Shown piece by piece: positions 41,620 to 53,259 of a DNA stretch of 64,000 bases. This DNA comes from Mesostigma viride (taxonomy: Eukaryota; Streptophyta; Mesostigmatophyceae; Mesostigmatales; Mesostigmataceae): assembly GCA_009746045.1 (NCBI GenBank), contig RPFO01000972.1, positions 175,001 to 239,000 of the forward strand, given 5' to 3'. Each line of letters begins with the position of its first letter. The stretch's first letter is position 1. Made by a program: the position numbers and the translations under genes. A model generated the notes under the pieces. The model did not search any database, was not told the DNA's origin, and was given only the letters and a program-made list of their open reading frames with translations.

Positions 41620-44600
41620 ATGGGGTCGAACGCTCCGGGAGAGGACCACCCGGCTGACTATACGAGCCTCACCAACGATCTATGGCTGAGAATACTCGAT
41701 TTCCTGGAGCCCTGCGATCTGTCTAAGTGCGCGATGGAATGCAGAGACTGGAGCGAACTAGGGCAGCGGCCAGAGGTATTTTCACGTGAATTTGTTCCCC
41801 TGCTTCTTACTTCTTGCTATTGCGGGATATCATGTGATTTTTTCCTCCCTGATAGCTACGGGCTTGCATTTGTATGTGCTTAACGTACCGCAGCTCTGGA
41901 AAAAGCATCTGTCCAAGCTGCTGGGCGACGCCGTGGTCCACCAGCTGGAAGGACATGTGCTCCAGGATGGTTGGGTTGCGCTTGCCCGAGTATTCTTCTG
42001 GTAAGTAAGATTCCTATTAAAAATTATGACTTTCTCCTGCATAGTTATATAAAGGACATGGAGAAGGTCGCAGACAAAGTCGTGACGTGGTTGAAAGCCG
42101 GACATTGTAATCAACTTTGACTTCCCGCTCTGCTATTATTGCTGGGCCCGTAAGACTTGTTGTCTGCCGTGTTGTGGTAACGTCCAACTAGTGTCATCGC
42201 GGGAGGGTCCTAAAGTAATTCCATTTTTACGAAGTATGTTTTGCTTTCCACATTTAGAAACCTGCTTTGAAGAATGTTCTTCCGTAACTCAGATATGGTA
42301 CCACCCCCCGTGCTAGTTCCCCCTCTTTACTTCCAGTTGCGATTTACGTTAACACGTACTCAAACTGTCCTCAGTCCACTCTTGTGTACTGGGTCGGGAC
42401 AGTTGAAGTGTGAGCGTGTGTCCCGCTACCCTATAGTGTATGGTGGCAATGTTTATAGTGTCGCTATATGCGTGGCTGTGGCGTACATGTGGCCATAGAG
42501 GGCCATGGGCATGGGCATGCACATTGCAGTTTCGGGCTCTGGTCTCGCCTCGCGCATCTCTTGATTGCGCGCACATGCGAGCAATCGGACGGCGTATCCT
42601 CTGCTGGGTCCTTGCTGCAAAAGGTGCTCAGTGAGGCACATTGAAGTAAAGCCGTAATGTCGATGCCGTTTATTTCCATGCGCAGTTGCCTAGGGAAGCG
42701 GAGGCTTTTTGCCACATTAATCGCATACTAGTGAAACATGTCCCACTTAGTATGTACTACTTTTCCCATCCACGGCATCTCTGTATACGATCCTGCTCTG
42801 TTTTGTGCGGTGAGCCTGCCATGGTCCAGTCCTGTAAGTTCTGTTTACCTACAAGTTTGGACGTGGATGCGCTTCCAATGGTTGTTTGCCCCAGGGTCTT
42901 GATGCAGGTACTCCATTACCATAGCATCATAACCAGCAAGTCCTGAACACTAAAGTCCCAGCACTCCCCAGAGGATCCGCATTGTGCAGTGTATGCTACG
43001 TAGTGTGACACCGAGACCTTTTCTTTCCATTTTCTTGGCTGGCTTCTGCACCCCTCCTTTGCACCGCCAGGTGTCCCTGCAAGAGGGCGGAGCTCTCGCT
43101 CCTCCCTGAGATTTCTGCAGTAGTGCCTCTTGTGGGCAAGGATAGGAAAGGCAAGAAGTCGGTCAAGGGCCACAGTGACCAGGCGTCTGCGTCACAGAAT
43201 TGGGATTGGGATTATCCGCCGTATTATAGTGCCTCCTGGAAAACGGAGTTCACATGGTTGGTCAGTGGCTTTGATGATTGCCTTGGCAGTGGCAGAAATT
43301 GGCTTGACAAGGAGGTGGCGCGCTACACCGATGCGGCCAGGGATCATTTCAAGGGACTGCGCGGACTGTCGCTGTGCCCTTCTGTGTACCACTACGCGGT
43401 ATGTGTGCCATGGGGGGGGGGTATGTGTGCCAGCAGTGCCACCCCTGGTTACTAGCGTGGGAACACATATGCCAACAGATGCCAACTTGTTAACTTGCTA
43501 GCATTATAACACAATTTTGGAAAGAGATGGATAACATCCATCCGTCTGCATCCATCCAGGTTGTTAGCATCTGAAACGTGCTAGGTTTGTTTGCGTAGGT
43601 TGTCATGACAAGTAATAATGATACTAGCACGCTTACATCGGTGAGCTACAGCTAGCATAAAGGAAGCTTGATAGCACCATGACATTGGCAACATCTGGAC
43701 ATAATAGAGGTTGGGATAGTCAGGAGTCGTCCTGTACATTTACGTTGTCCTGTGCATTTAGGTAGGTCCTGTACATTTACGTTGTCAGCGTAAGGGGAAC
43801 GTTCTAGTACTGACCTATGGAATTTTTCAAATGAAATTGATGCTGACATGCTACGATGCTCACTCGCTAACTTTGATCATTTAAATGCGTGCTCTCTAGA
43901 TTGGGATGCCCAATAGGGAGCCCAGAAAAGTCACAGAGCACTGTAAGTGCTGTAAATGCCGCTACGCAATGTGGGATGGTGTGGGACACTGCACCACGCA
44001 TCCTTCACCGCCGTCTAACGGTGCGCCTTGCATACAACAATCCAGCTGACTAGCTACTAGGAAGCACACAAGGGTATAATACTGCTGCATGCCCATGTCT
44101 CATCACCCGACCGTTAAGTGAGATAGCCTTTACCTATGCTAAGTTGCCAGCATGATGACACCACCGTGGAAACAAGTGGATGGCAGCCTTGGTTGATAGA
44201 GTGACCCCATTTCTAGGATTTGTAAGAACTTGTTAGCTAGTTCTGTAAAGCATGTATTTGTATGAACTTGTTAGCTAAAGTTCTGTAAAGCATGGATTTG
44301 TATGAACTTGTTAGCTAAAGTTCTGTAAAGCATGTATTTGTATGAACTTGTTAGCTAAGTTCTGTAAAGCATGTATTAGTATACTGAAAATGTTTACTCA
44401 CATTGTTATCACAAAGGATAACAAAGCGGCCTTAGTAGCATGCATGCTAATGTACGTGCAGTTGGTGGCATTAGTAGCATTACGTTGGTAACGAGCTAAC
44501 GTGCTTGTTTTACCACATGACACAACAACGGCAACAAAATGGACATAGGATCCTTATCCGAGGCTAAGTTCTGGACTATGCGATGCGCAGTCTCGGCATG

Positions 44601-47143
44601 CCATTGGTTAGTCCAATTTTGGTTGGTCTCACTTAGTAGGATGGTCCAATTTTGCCTTGGCTTTCCAGGGCTCTTTACAGGGTCCCTCTCTGGAAGCATG
44701 TGACTAATTTAGTAAGTAATGACTCCCTTTCCTAGTGTTGAAACCCCCCCCCCCCCCCCCCAAGTGTGCCTCTGTTGTTAAGTAATTTGGGATTGGTATA
44801 ATATTTCTATTGTTTGCTGACGAGGGCCGCAATTATGTCATCATCATGGTAATGTCAGCTAGCTCACAAAATAAGTTGGTACTTTGGTTTCCATTTACAG
44901 CCAGCGTACGAGTGCTCTCATTTTGTGCATACCCACAGTTAACCAGGGTAAATAGACTGTGGTGTGATTGATTTGGTTCCAAAGTTTTTTTGACACTTTA
45001 TCACTCTAGTGTCGTATAGTATTATGCTAGTAGTAGTATGTATGTATATATGTGCTCTTTGTCACGAGTATGTATATATGTGCTCTTTGTCACGACAATA
45101 TGTGCTCTGCTGTAAGTAGTTATATTTTTTAATGTATATACTACTATGTGTCTGTGTTATGACGACAATATGTGTAGGAACATTGTTAGGAGGCATGCAA
45201 ATTGTAAGAAACTTTTGGAATTAATTAATGACCTGAACAGGACCCTATCATTATCTACATTTTGTAGGCATCACAGAGCCTGGTTTATCTTATATCATCA
45301 TCATCATCATATATCATCATCATACACAACAGCGTATGGCCACACGCCCATCGTTCTACAGGTGCATCTCAAGCCCCTTGCCAGCGCTGAGAAAAGGCTA
45401 CTGGCTGATGCCAACGATGCACTAGCAGAAGCATTTCGCGCTGTTTCCATCAGCGGTGCAGCAGGCGTGGCGGGTAGCAGCGGTGGCCATCCAGGCATCC
45501 CCGAGTTGACGTCTGGAGCCGGCGGGGGCACTCATGCCAACGTCCGTGGCAGGGGTAGGAAAGGCAGGTCGAAGGGGGGGCGTGGTCGCGGCGCTGCGGG
45601 TGCCAGCGCGGCTGTGGGGGACAACCGTGGCTCCGTGGCGGTGAGTAGCATCCAACATGAAGGAGCGTCCAGCAGCAGGAGCGCCGGCGAGGCTGCTGTA
45701 AGCAGCAATCAAGGAGCATCGACTTGCAAGGGCGCTGACCAACCCGCTAGTAGCGCTGGCAAGAGGCCGCCCGCACAGCTGAAGGTGACCTGCCAGGCGA
45801 TTCTCGGGGACACCTGTGGTTGTGAGCTGGTGGATGACGTGGCGCACTTCCGGGGCGTACTGCTGGGACTGCCAGAGGCGTTTGCGGTGGGTTCACAAAT
45901 GTGCATGTAGGATCATGCCTTGTGTTTTTTTGGAGTTTGTTGCCCGTGGCGTGTTAATGCTGTCAGTGCTGATGAGCAACGGGGAGGATGTGAGGTGGTG
46001 ACACACCAGCTGGCCTAGGGTGTCCTGTGCCTGTTCCTTGTGCTGTTCGACACCCGGTGCTCAGGCTAACCAACTCGCGTTAATCAGTAGTAATCGATGT
46101 GGACTTGTGAGGCTTTAAAAGGCTAACAGGACCGGCCAGTTTGTAGGCAACGGTCATGTTTGCCTGGTATGTTTTGGAGCTAGTGCCTGGCATCTTCCGA
46201 TGGATGTGCATGGTTTTGCAAATTATTATTGCTCAATCTAGTACTGAAGCCATTGCTTGTCACGTCACGGCACGGCGAAGCAAGTGGTCTTCCACCACCA
46301 CCAGCCCCTGTAGTTCTTCTCCGACCGTACCTTGCCAGCGAGATAGATCCGATCATCAGTGTCAAAGTCTGACTAGTGGTGCAATATTTTGCTTTGGTCT
46401 CTATATTTTTCCATTTGGGATTTTATTTCCTGGTTTGGGGGTGGGGGAAACCATCAGGAGGCAATTGCTGCCTGGGACCCAAGCCCTCGCGAGGGCCCCC
46501 CTTGGCATCCATCGTACTGCCCCTGGTGCCCCGCGCGAGCGATCTACTTGCGCCTGTCCAGTGTGGATGCACTGGGATTGGTCCCTTCTTGGCTGAAGAG
46601 TCTGGATGCCCTGGCGCTCGTGTGCGAGAAGGTAAGAGCTCTGGTTACTAGCCTCCCGTCGCAGCATTTGTTTTGCCTGCTCTCTGGGAGCACCTTGATA
46701 TTCTTCGATGGAGGAATTCTGTGTGGGCGAGCGTTGCTGTGGCGGTGTTCTTCTAGTGGGTCAATTGCTGGTGTTAATAACTGGTAAGCTATTTATCAAT
46801 GAGACCACCAGATAACAGATTTATGTCTTAGTAGCTAGTTCCAGACTGTTTGTATATGCCTACTATAAGGATGAGATTGCCCTGACATAAAAAGAAAAAA
46901 AAACTGTTGTTTTGGCCTGCGCTGTTTGTCACATTGTTCATGTCATGCATGGCCGGTGACCCATTTGCTGCACTGCAGGGACACCTTGTAGCGTGGAGGA
47001 GGGACACCTTGCGGCGTGACCGCGATGATGTCGATGATGGTCATGATTATGGCAGTGGTGGTAGAGATTATCGCAACTGGCATGGATACGATAGCATCTT
47101 TGACTACGATGAGTGCCGAGAATATAATTGCGAATCATGGTAA
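41620..47143 (+). CDS. F-box protein, 484 aa, six exons
   Basis: Exons 41620-41775, 41894-42000, 43071-43398, 45362-45886, 46458-46631, 46979-47143 (1,455 nt including stop), all GT-AG and in phase. Residues about 14-60 form an F-box: YTSLTNDLWLRILDFLEPCD, LSKCAMECRDWSELGQRPEL, W. F-box proteins bind SKP1 and recruit substrates to SCF ubiquitin ligases, so that role is inferred. Exon 2 adds LSKLLGDAVVHQLEGHVLQD. Exon 3 contains WDWDYPPYYSASWKTEFTWL. Exon 4 carries an Arg/Gly-rich patch (VRGRGRKGRSKGGRGRG) and ends in CGCELVDDVAHFRGVLLGLP. Exon 5 has a CPWC pair. The C-terminus is acidic and Tyr-rich (GYDSIFDYDECREYNCESW). No WD40, LRR or Kelch repeat is visible, so the substrate-binding part is unknown. 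Confidence 0.8.
42001..45361 (+). other. Introns 2 and 3 of the F-box gene
   Basis: Intron 2 (42001-43070) shows no exon-like sequence. Intron 3 (43399-45361) contains four units of about 41 bp (CTTGTTAGCTAAAGTTCTGT...) at 44222-44385, a C18 run at 44744-44761, a 27-bp direct repeat at 45040-45095 and an ATC tract at 45296-45325. Unlike the AXDND1-like and carrier genes, I find no copies of the flanking splice junctions here. Confidence 0.7.
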
Positions 47144-47310
47144 TGATGCAATTTCCATACAACTCTCGGCGTCCTGGCGTCAGCCGCTCATGTGGTGGTC
47201 GAGGCCTGCGTTCCCCTCAATCATGCTGCTCGATGATTTAGCCCAGCAGCAATATTGACTGAATGACGCCCTCTCAATGCATGATAATATGAGCTTACAT
47301 GAGTGAGCGA

Positions 47311-47394
47311 TTAATTAATTAATTAATAGACACGTGACTGCGTCACGTGAGCATAAGTCCTCAGTGGGAGGGGAACATGGGATGGAATGGATGG
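47311..47394 (-). mobile_element. Retroelement 3' end, second family, with (TTAA)n tail
   Basis: On the minus strand: CCATCCATTCCATCCCATGT, TCCCCTCCCACTGAGGACTT, ATGCTCACGTGACGCAGTCA, CGTGTCTA then (TTAA)n. CACGTGAC-GCA-GTCACGTG is a perfect hairpin next to the tail. The same end recurs at 48505-48577 (+) and 52918-52988 (-). Confidence 0.7.
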
Positions 47395-47522
47395 TGAGCG
47401 ATATAAAGCTGAGTGAGCGATATAAAGATGAGTGAGCGATATAAAGCGCAAAAAGGCAGACGTATAGTCAATACTTACCGACCCTGTTGGCGGGCCCGCC
47501 CGACTTCCTACCTGTCATGGCA

Positions 47523-47872
47523 GGAATTAATTAATTAATTAATTAATTAAAATCATAGCTCCGTGGGGAGCATATGTAACACATAGCCCTGAGAAAGGGG
47601 CATCTATGGGTTTGTAATACAATCAGGGCGACAACCTGCAGGTGTAGGATGTACAACTATCACCTGCTCTGGGTGCACTAGGTGCACCTGCACCTCCATG
47701 ATGGTTCATGCCTCCTAAACAAGCACAGGCACCCAGGGGGGGCTTGAGGAGAGGGCCTAGAAGGCCTACATGACATATGGGGTGGAAGGTATGTGGCTAG
47801 GCTATAGCTAGGGTACACATGGCCTCTCAGCAGGGAGTAACTCCCTGCATGGGCAAAGCATGACTCGACATT
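47523..47872 (-). mobile_element. 5'-truncated LINE copy (3' UTR only)
   Basis: The reverse complement matches 36115-36446 at high identity, including the terminal hairpin (CTCC-CC-ACGGAG) and (TTAA)n tail. Upstream (minus frame 48084-47827) a short frame with VRQYVHYLKPFLPFLRDGPT may be the end of an ORF of the same or another element. Confidence 0.85.
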
Positions 47873-48504
47873 GCTACGGCTAGTGCAAGGGCGGGTGTGG
47901 GCCCATCACGCAGGAATGGCAGGAATGGCTTCAAGTAGTGTACATACTGCCGTACATTGCGCTTGCATGGGGATCTTTCATATTGGTCTGGGTTTTGCTG
48001 CGTGTCGTCTCTGGGCTCCTTCCCCGGGCACTTGCTTGTGGATTTCCCACTGTAGAGGCATCTTGTTATTAATCGATCAGTCATTCATTAGTTTGAAGAG
48101 CGCTTAGACGCCACTCCTTTGACGCTAGCATTTATCTCATGTTGTCCATGGGCTTTCAGGTGACACGCAGCTTAGTAATATCCTGGTGGCATAGCGTCTG
48201 TTTAACAGTGACCCTCAGATCATGTGTCCCCGTTGGGGGGTCACGGAGTATTAACCCCAGCTAGGATGGGTGGACGGGTGCAAAGATGTCTACCAGTTCT
48301 ATTCGATCTATCTCCTACACTATCTATATATTGTCTATCTATACCGATGAGAAATTGTCTACACTACAAACACGACGGATAAAGGAGACCACCCCCAAGT
48401 CTGTGGGGGCTTCGCGTGTGACCGCGTATGGCGCCATTCATAGCGATTCGGGCCGTGGTGCCCACAATTAACCCTGTAACTAGGATCGACCTAGGTAGCT
48501 TACA

Positions 48505-48577
48505 CCATCCATTCCATCCCATGTTCCCCTCCCACTGAGGACTTATGCTCACGTGACGCAGTCACGTGTCTATTAAC
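48505..48577 (+). mobile_element. Retroelement 3' end, second family, plus strand
   Basis: Near-identical to the 47311-47394 copy in opposite orientation, ending ...GTCACGTGTCTATTAACCC. The element body may extend back to about 48180, which I cannot delimit. With the 47.3-kb copy it forms a 5'-to-5' inverted pair enclosing a LINE fragment. Confidence 0.65.
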
Positions 48578-48590
48578 CCTTAAACCGTGT

Positions 48591-48622
48591 CCAACTGCCC
48601 TCTATAAATAGCGGGCAGTTGG
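48591..48622. repeat. 10-bp-stem hairpin, dispersed (also 48945-48975 and 51990-52021)
   Basis: CCAACTGCCC...GGGCAGTTGG around a TATAAATA loop. A related hairpin CCAACTGTCCGCTATTT / AGCGGTCAGTTGG sits at 51990-52021, followed like this one by CGGTTTAAGGGTTAA (inverted here). A third partial copy lies at about 48950. The arrangement suggests a dispersed element whose end is this hairpin. Confidence 0.65.
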
Positions 48623-48639
48623 CACTTTCCATGATAATG

Positions 48640-49970
48640 TCCGCAAACCAACCTAATAATTATTTATGGCCCATACTAGGACCAAAGCACACACATATGT
48701 GGACCTCCTTGGGGGTCATGTCATTGGTCATATTGCAATGTCCTATGGGTGCTAAATATAGCACCCCCTGGCAGGGGGTGCGCAGGGTGCGAGACAAGAG
48801 ACACATATCATGCAATATTGGATGTCAAATCTTACTTGTTGGTCCTGGATTCAACAAGGCAGTGAGAAAGGAAGCTAGAAAGGGCTCCTGACCACTGACA
48901 TCATGGGGTGGAGCAGGGACCCAGCTGCAAGCTCTAAAAATAAATGCCCGCTACAAATAGCGGACAGTTTGGTTGGTGACGCCTGCTAGCATTACAAAGC
49001 TAAATTCTCATCCCGTAGCAACAAAAAACATCATGGATGATCAAACATGCTAATTACATCCTGTCCAGGCTGCAGAACATCCATCATAGCATATAAAGAT
49101 AGGTAACCACGCCTATGCACAGTCACATTTGTACGTATCATAGCATGGTAAGGGCACACCCTTGAAACCACACAAGCCAAACACGATGCTCACTTTTTTC
49201 TTGTGCTGATGCTGTAATAAACAAGTGCAAGTAAGCCTAGCTCAATGACAGTGCTAGCTAGTGCTCCCTGTATGCTGGGCTTTATTATAGTAGCTGCTAA
49301 CTGGCTATGGGGTGTCCTCTACTAACAAAACCAAAAAGCTAACCAAAACCTGGCCAAGATACCATCTTTCCAAAGAATGTAGGCAAGAAAACCCATCACA
49401 ATACCATGCACAACATATTTAAGCATTACATCGATCGTTACTCTAGTATATAGGATGAAGACGCAGCTAACCATGAACAAAACGGATGATAAACTGGGCG
49501 AAATGGTTGTACGCAGCCACCACGACAAACCATTACATAAAAGTAGTAAGGAGGGAACTTAAACACCACGAAACCTTAATAATAAGTCCGGGATTACTTA
49601 CCGAGCAATAAAACCACTTTACCTCCTTCACGGCAGCGGCAGGGACTGCAAACTGCGCCAGGTCCAACTACAGCAAAAAAGGCTGGCTGACAGGTAGCAA
49701 GCTCATGACAGAAACGATGCCCCGAGGCTATTCTGGCCCACAGCGCTGATGAACTATGCGATATACATCATAATAAAGTTAATCGTTGCGAAATATTCGA
49801 TGATAAAACGGCAAATACCAAGTGCTAGCTTCATCGGCATCCCCGTAGTAGTAAACGCGTGTTGACGCAATAAAAACCAGCCCGAGATGATTGCGCGCCT
49901 CGTTAGAGGTTGCGCAACTAGGTCTATAGCATCTTTATGACGTATAAAGTGTGCCTACAAAATTTGGAAC
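48640..49970. other. Gene-poor stretch
   Basis: AT-rich, no supported gene. A 68-codon minus-strand frame at 49528-49322 is hydrophobic (two possible membrane segments) but has no other support. A further hairpin remnant lies at about 48950. Confidence 0.5.
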
Positions 49971-49971
49971 C

Positions 49972-51808
49972 AGTCCGTGCATGAATGCTCCTGCGCCAGT
50001 CAGTTTTCTGCACCGCCATTGTCCAAAAACCAAATGTCCTCATTTGAGGACATAGTCCTCGTTTGAGACGGGGGGGGTCAGGGGCGCGGTTTTGGAGCCA
50101 AATTTGGTCCTAGGGTCACTTGGTGGGTTTTGGCGCGAAACTGGGATAGGTACTGAGCGCGCCAAGCCCCTGGGGTCGACAGGGGTCGACCGTACCTGGA
50201 AAATATGAGGCGACGAAAAGTACCTACAATAGCAAGAACATCGCAATGCAATCGAGTGTTTTGTCGAGTGGCGGCTATGGGGTCGTGCCAGTTCCGAGGC
50301 TTGCCTGAATGTTATAGGGCATTATTTTGCCCCGGACGAAGACAGCATTTTAGATCGTCATCTAGTGATTTCGAAGATGCTATTCTTCACGTGCAGGTGC
50401 TTTGTATATGTCGAAAATTTTGTTCATGAACGGATTTTGGCATTGTTGAAGAAAATCTGAGAGCTACGTAGATCGCATGATAGGTCAGTTCGCAGTTCGG
50501 TTTTACAATTTCTTTTTCCGCCCAGGCGCTGCGGATATCGCGAGTATGGGTTATGGTACGCTTCTGGGCTTATGGGCGACATGGGGAGAAGAGGGACCTG
50601 GGCAGTTGCATGCGTCAAAGAGTCTCTATTTTTTCGTCGTGATGTCGCAGTCGCGCCTGGCGAAAACCAGGGCGAGCGCGAGCCATATTTTTCTTTTGCC
50701 GCAAGGCTTGGTGCTTCCCACGCGTCACCGTCCTTTAATATATATTTCTTGAGCTGGCCCGCGCAGCTGGCGGCCTGGGCGCACGTAAAGAACAAGGATC
50801 CGGCTGTCATTCTCAACCGCATCCTTCTAAGTAAGCGTGTTAAGCGGATTGTAACCTATAACTCCCGCAGACGTGATAATTCCGGTTGCTTTCAATGCCC
50901 AACTTCGTGGTTTTGATTACGTTTATGTCCGGGGATAACGGAAGTTTGCTGGGCGGTACTTTCTTTTCCCGTTGCGTCACTGAAAAGGTAAACGGCCTTG
51001 CGTTATCAAAACAGCAGCAAGTAGAAGTCGCTGTGCTTAATTGCGATGTGGTAGTTTGATTCAACACATATACTGCCTTGTTGCTGAGAAGTTTTTCAAG
51101 GCTTGCTGGTATGTTGCCCATATGTTTCTAATGCTTCAACTCATGTCCAAGTGATCAAGACTGGCTTGGAAACTTGAGCTTGTCATGTTTACATTGTGCT
51201 TGTGTTACAACTTGTGCCTCTTTGCAGTATATGTTTCATATATAACGTAAGGGTTCAACATGATGGTTTAGCACCGTGGTGGCAGCCAAGCCTCTACTAA
51301 CGATCATGGACCTAACCTTGGCAAGTATTTGCATCATATTTCACTCTTTGGACTGAGCTAGCTTTACACCTGCTGTTTGGCCTGCACCATGGTCCCTGGC
51401 TGCCAGTTCATTTTGTGCCCCCCCCTGGCAGGCTGCAGGGTCTAGGACTGCGAGGGTGTAACATAGACATGTTGTGGGCACCATGGGTGCATTTTCAGGA
51501 CCAGCCATGACCTGGCCATGCCTTCTTTCTTGGCATATTGTTGACTTGAGTGCTATTTGGTCACTCGCGTAGCGACCCCCTTGCATTCATAAATCGTAAA
51601 CAATTATACAATGAGCATATTTCATGGATGTTAAGCATTGCAACTCTTGAACATATCATAAATGAACATGGTTCCATGCCGTACCCGTGGATGTGTTGAC
51701 ATGTGTTAGTTATTACAAATGGTATCCATGCTAGAAAATGTCCTCATTTGAGGACATTTTCTTGGTGATTAGACACCATGGCCGCAAATCTGCACGGACG
51801 TCAATATT
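49972..51808. mobile_element. Possible inverted-repeat element with palindromic ends
   Basis: Left (49972-50053) and right (51734-51808, inverted) both contain GTCCGTGCA, a GCCAT-N-GTGTC / GCCATTGTC stretch, ACCAA and a palindrome ATGTCCTCATTTGAGGACAT (20 bp at 50034-50053; 28 bp at 51734-51761 with a 2-nt centre). Inside are a 125-bp segment shared with 32.33-32.45 kb (GGGGTCGACAGGGGTCGAC core, 50090-50215) and an uncharacterised frame at 50572-50916. No target duplication identified. Confidence 0.4.
50572..50916 (+). other. Uncharacterised 114-codon frame
   Basis: Contains YFLSWPAQLAAWAHVKNKDP, AVILNRILLSKRVKRIVTYN, which looks protein-like and is basic at the end. No domain recognised. 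It lies inside the possible inverted-repeat element and could be a remnant of its gene. Confidence 0.25.
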
Positions 51809-52040
51809 TTACATTCACGTTTTCGTCCCATTGAAAAGGGTACCCCTTGTACTTGGGTCAATAATTAGTCCCTGTGTACTTGTCAGAATATAGTGATGTT
51901 TAGGTACGGGACGCAGTACACATCTAGCTGAAGACGCCTGGCTAAAAATATCACGGAAATACCTACTGGCATTCGCGTTATTCTCACTACCAACTGTCCG
52001 CTATTTGTAGCGGTCAGTTGGTACTGTCCGCTGCAAATAT

Positions 52041-52410
52041 CAGTCAGCACGGTTTAAGGGTTAATTAATTAATTAATTAATTATAATTAATTAATTAGTT
52101 TTAATTAATTAATTAATTGACGACGGAAAGTCTCGTGACGACCTTGCCGCGCGCGGTCCCGGCGTCGGGGGCATGCATGCATTGCCAGTTTTGCCACATG
52201 AGCTCATGAGGACAAAACGCCCGGGCTGCACGGCTTTATAGTGCCAGCTAGTCTGTCTGATGTGTCTGCCTGATCTGTGCGGGCCAGGTGCCCCGCTAGG
52301 CCCAGGCGCCTTTGCCTAAGCATGTCGGAAACATATGGTATAATTCATTCATTAATTAGTACTAATTAATTAATACTAATTAATTAATTAATAAATGTCT
52401 GTAATTAATT
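52041..52410. repeat. (TTAA)n-rich segment
   Basis: Repeated ATTAATTA runs at 52057-52120 and 52345-52412 flank about 200 bp of mixed sequence without a gene. These resemble the tails of the LINE families found elsewhere in the window. Confidence 0.6.
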
Positions 52411-52413
52411 AAT

Positions 52414-52917
52414 AAATGAATGAATGAATGAATGAATGAATGAATGAATGAATGAATGAATGAATGAATGAATGAATGAATGAATGAATGAATGAATGAA
52501 TGAATGAATGAATGAATGAATGAATGAATGAATGAATGAATGAATGAATGAATGAATGAATGAATGAATGAATGAATGAATGAATGAATGAATGAATGAA
52601 TGAATGAATGAATGAATGAATGAATGAATGAATGAATGAATGAATGAATGAATGAATGAATGAATGAATGAATGAATGAATGAATGAATGAATGAATGAA
52701 TGAATGAATGAATGAATGAATGAATGCATGAATGAATGAATGAATGAATGAATGAATGAATGAATGAATGAATGAATGAATGAATGAATGAATGAATGAA
52801 TGAATGAATGAATGAATGAATGAATGAATGAATGAATGAATGAATGAATGAATGAATGAATGAATGAATGAATGAATGAATGAATGAATGAATGAATGAA
52901 TGAATGAATGAATGAAT
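52414..52917. repeat. (TGAA)n microsatellite, about 126 units
   Basis: About 504 bp of TGAA with one interruption (TGCATG near 52726). On the minus strand it is (ATTC)n directly following the 3' end of a retroelement at 52918-52988, in the position where other copies carry (TTAA)n. The long reverse-strand frame of Ile-His-Ser-Phe repeats is an artefact. Confidence 0.98.
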
Positions 52918-52988
52918 TACACGTGACTGCGTACGTCACGCGAGTAAAAGTCCTCAGTGGGAGGGGAACATGGGATGAAATGGATTAT
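52918..52988 (-). mobile_element. Retroelement 3' end, second family, with (ATTC)n tail
   Basis: Minus strand: ATCCATTTCATCCCATGTTC, CCCTCCCACTGAGGACTTTT, then ACGTACGCAGTCACGTGTA and (ATTC)n. Matches the 47.3- and 48.5-kb copies. A further short terminal fragment lies at 53236-53256 and a (TTAA)n tail at 53141-53160. Confidence 0.7.
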
Positions 52989-53259
52989 GCTAGCTATCAA
53001 GTTCCTAGTTACAGGGTTGTGGGCACCACATATGCTAAATCAGCGTGCGTACAAATCCTCATTGCTACTAATGTGCAAACTGAATAATTGGCCTTGCGCA
53101 ACATCTTTGGTTGCCGTATACTTCTCGCATGGAACTTCGTGATTAATTAATTAATTAATAGAGACGTCATCGGAACTTCGTGATGTCACATGCAAGCCAG
53201 CGTTGTGCCTTTCTGAAGTGACGCAACGGTTACATCAATTAATAGACACGTGACTGTGT

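Noticed and set aside
49322-49528. Small hydrophobic membrane protein on the minus strand
   Set aside because: Short single frame with no splice context, no homology and AT-rich surroundings; hydrophobic runs are common in such DNA by chance.
52409-52939. Minus-strand frame of Ser-Phe-Ile-His repeats
   Set aside because: Pure translation of the (TGAA)n microsatellite.
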